NCBI GenBank assembly: GCA_002727695.1
Contig: PBXT01000021.1
Location: 9,324-16,095 of the forward strand
Length of the DNA stretch: 6,772 nt
Direction: 5' to 3'
Source: Methanobacteriota archaeon
GTDB lineage: Archaea > Thermoplasmatota > Poseidoniia > Poseidoniales > Poseidoniaceae
Part shown: piece after piece, positions 5,822 through 6,772 of the stretch
Numbering within the stretch: the stretch's first letter is position 1
How the letters are laid out: every line of letters starts with the position of its first letter
Notes under the pieces: generated by a model
The model's database searches: none
What the model saw: the letters and a program-made list of their open reading frames with translations, nothing else
Told to the model about the DNA's origin: nothing
Position numbers and translations under genes: made by a program

Positions 5822-6160
5822 ATGACCCCCGCAAGTAGTGCCCGCAGGTTACTATTTGGGACAGGTCTTGGGCTATTCCTAGCTGGAGGGTTCGGCCTTA
5901 TTTCCGGGGTTATTGCGATTGAAACTCCAAGCCTTGGTTTCCTAGTTCCCCTAATCGGACTAATTCTAATCGGTCTTTCTTATCCTACTGGCAGAGGCGA
6001 GGGTCCTCTTGCAAAGTGGTTCCCAAATGAAAATAATGAGGCGATGGCAGTAAGAGTTGAATCTGACTTATCCCAAGAGATGCACGATGCTGATGTTGGG
6101 AATGCTTGGGCTAAATTAGAGCATTCGATGTTGTCTAAGGAATTGGAGGAAGAAGAATGA
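5822..6160 (+). CDS. Small hypothetical two-TM membrane protein
   Basis: Family not recognised; 112 residues. Two hydrophobic, glycine-rich segments at about 10-32 (LLFGTGLGLFLAGGFGLISG) and 36-55 (SLGFLVPLIGLILIGLSY) form a hairpin, preceded by basic SARR. A cytosolic tail follows, ending in an acidic helix (DVGNAWAKLEHSMLSKELEE). ATG 5822 lies 42 bases after the NTPase stop with no Shine-Dalgarno motif; CTATAG at 5801-5806 sits too close to the start for a leaderless TATA box, so the promoter is unclear. Its stop overlaps the next start as ATGA, and the next gene's ribosome binding site lies inside its last codons, so the two are made together and probably interact. Confidence 0.75.
   Translation: MTPASSARRLLFGTGLGLFLAGGFGLISGVIAIETPSLGFLVPLIGLILIGLSYPTGRGEGPLAKWFPNENNEAMAVRVESDLSQEMHDADVGNAWAKLEHSMLSKELEEEE
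6145..6149 (+). promoter_or_regulatory. Ribosome binding site of the last gene
   Basis: GGAGG lies seven bases before ATG 6157, inside the Glu-rich end of the previous gene. Those codons (GAG, GAA) double as the motif. It supports the ATGA-overlap start. Confidence 0.7.
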
Positions 6161-6693
6161 GCTTCAATATTCCTGAAGACAAGGGCGCCAAAAAAAGAGC
6201 AGGTTATTGGAATGTTTCAGTGGTTCTTGGGGTCATCGCATTGGTCCTCTTTTTCATAGGAGGAAATAGGGCAAATGGAGCTGATATGATTGCTTGTGGG
6301 TGGGGCTCATGTTGCTTTTCGCTAGTTTATGCATTTAGTGCATTGAGCACTAAAAATGATGAACGCGTCATCGTCATTCAACAGCCCGCGCAATATGTTC
6401 CTGTTGCACAACAGCCCATAGTACAACAAGTGAAACCTCCTCAACAAAAAGTGCCAAGTTCGCCTGCGAAGACGAAGGGCATGTGGGTGCAAGAAGCACA
6501 AAATTTGGAGCTGGCTAGAAACTGGGAAGGTGCGGCTGAAGCATATGAAAAAGCCGGACTGTATGCTGAAGCAGGAAGAATTAGGAAAGAGCATCTTGAG
6601 AATACCCAACCCGTTGTTCAGATTGGGAAAGTAGGCGATACAATCCTGCATGACTCGGTGATGATTTCTGAAGATTCTGAAAAATTAGAATGA
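6157..6693 (+). CDS. Hypothetical two-TM protein with Gln/Pro linker, TPR-like helices and DSV tail motif
   Basis: Family not named with confidence; 178 residues in a modular order. A basic stretch (GAKKRAGYW) leads to TM1 at 18-35 and TM2 at about 44-64, the latter holding Cys47, Cys52 and Cys53. Residues 74-108 are a Gln/Pro/Val-rich linker. Residues 109-147 form a helix pair (MWVQEAQNLELARNWEGAAE, then AYEKAGLYAEAGRIRKEHLE) with the spacing and small residues of one TPR-like repeat, a protein-protein contact surface. The last part, VVQIGKVGDTILHDSVMISE, contains a motif also present at the C-terminus of the second gene in this window. One repeat alone is unlikely to bind peptides as a canonical TPR array does. 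It is translationally coupled to the previous small membrane protein. Confidence 0.78.
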   Translation: MSFNIPEDKGAKKRAGYWNVSVVLGVIALVLFFIGGNRANGADMIACGWGSCCFSLVYAFSALSTKNDERVIVIQQPAQYVPVAQQPIVQQVKPPQQKVPSSPAKTKGMWVQEAQNLELARNWEGAAEAYEKAGLYAEAGRIRKEHLENTQPVVQIGKVGDTILHDSVMISEDSEKLE

Positions 6694-6694
6694 T

Positions 6695-6714
6695 TTGGAA
6701 GCGGAGTTTTCCAA
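6695..6714 (+). terminator. Weak hairpin right after the last stop codon
   Basis: TTGGAA (6695-6700) and TTCCAA (6709-6714) can pair around an 8-base loop, starting one base after the TGA. The stem is short and an A/T-rich stretch rather than a T-run follows. It could mark the end of the last transcript. The rest of the window to 6772 shows no gene I can support, although a minus-strand frame ending at 6745-6747 could be the tail of an outside gene. Confidence 0.3.
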
Positions 6715-6772
6715 TAAATTCAGAATAATTCGGTTGAACTGTCATCAGAAAGGTTTGATTCCCTTGACGGTT

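Noticed and set aside
6322..6651. 109-codon minus-strand frame opposite the last gene
   Set aside because: The plus-strand frame has membrane segments, a TPR-like module and an excellent ribosome binding site; the antisense product is rich in Leu, Phe and Arg without domain features.
6745..6772. Possible C-terminal tail of a minus-strand gene (TVKGIKPF then TGA)
   Set aside because: Only eight codons are inside the window and another minus-strand frame is equally open; there is not enough to call a gene.

Overview
This 6.8 kb window, at roughly 43-45% G+C by eye, carries twelve protein genes packed very tightly. Start and stop codons often overlap (ATGA, TTGA, TGATG), AGA is the common arginine codon, and protein tails are acidic. 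A THEP1-type P-loop NTPase and GtrA and TerB-like proteins sit among small membrane proteins of unknown function. I read this as a planktonic archaeon, most likely Marine Group II/III (Poseidoniales-like). That is inferred from style and gene families; there is no rRNA or tRNA to confirm it. No mobile element, CRISPR array or intact RNA gene was seen.

Region A (1-1809, + strand): three hypothetical genes joined by 4-base overlaps. They are a coiled-coil protein with a winged-helix-like C-terminus (its 5' end lies outside the window) and two proteins with an N-terminal two-helix membrane hairpin and a long cytosolic tail. Region B (1841-3781, + strand): a surface-glycan cassette. It has an RmlA-like sugar-1-phosphate nucleotidyltransferase, a short UDP-sugar dehydrogenase with its catalytic motifs but no C-terminal domain, and a GtrA-family membrane protein. 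Together they could make a nucleotide sugar, oxidise it, and move or transfer a lipid-linked sugar. Shine-Dalgarno motifs precede all three.

Region C (3750-5036): a small glutaredoxin on the minus strand converges on the GtrA gene with a 32-base overlap containing a perfect 9-bp inverted repeat. Divergent from the glutaredoxin are two overlapping, paralogous TerB-like genes. A strong hairpin plus T-tract follows the second. Region D (5127-6693, + strand): after a possible TATA box comes the THEP1-type NTPase, then two coupled small membrane proteins. The last has a Gln/Pro linker, a TPR-like helical pair and a tail motif also found at the C-terminus of the second gene of region A. The final 79 bases hold a weak hairpin and no gene I can support.

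The points most worth following are the dehydrogenase without its C-terminal domain, the tandem TerB pair, the membrane/coiled-coil/winged-helix operon, and the shared DSV tail motif.
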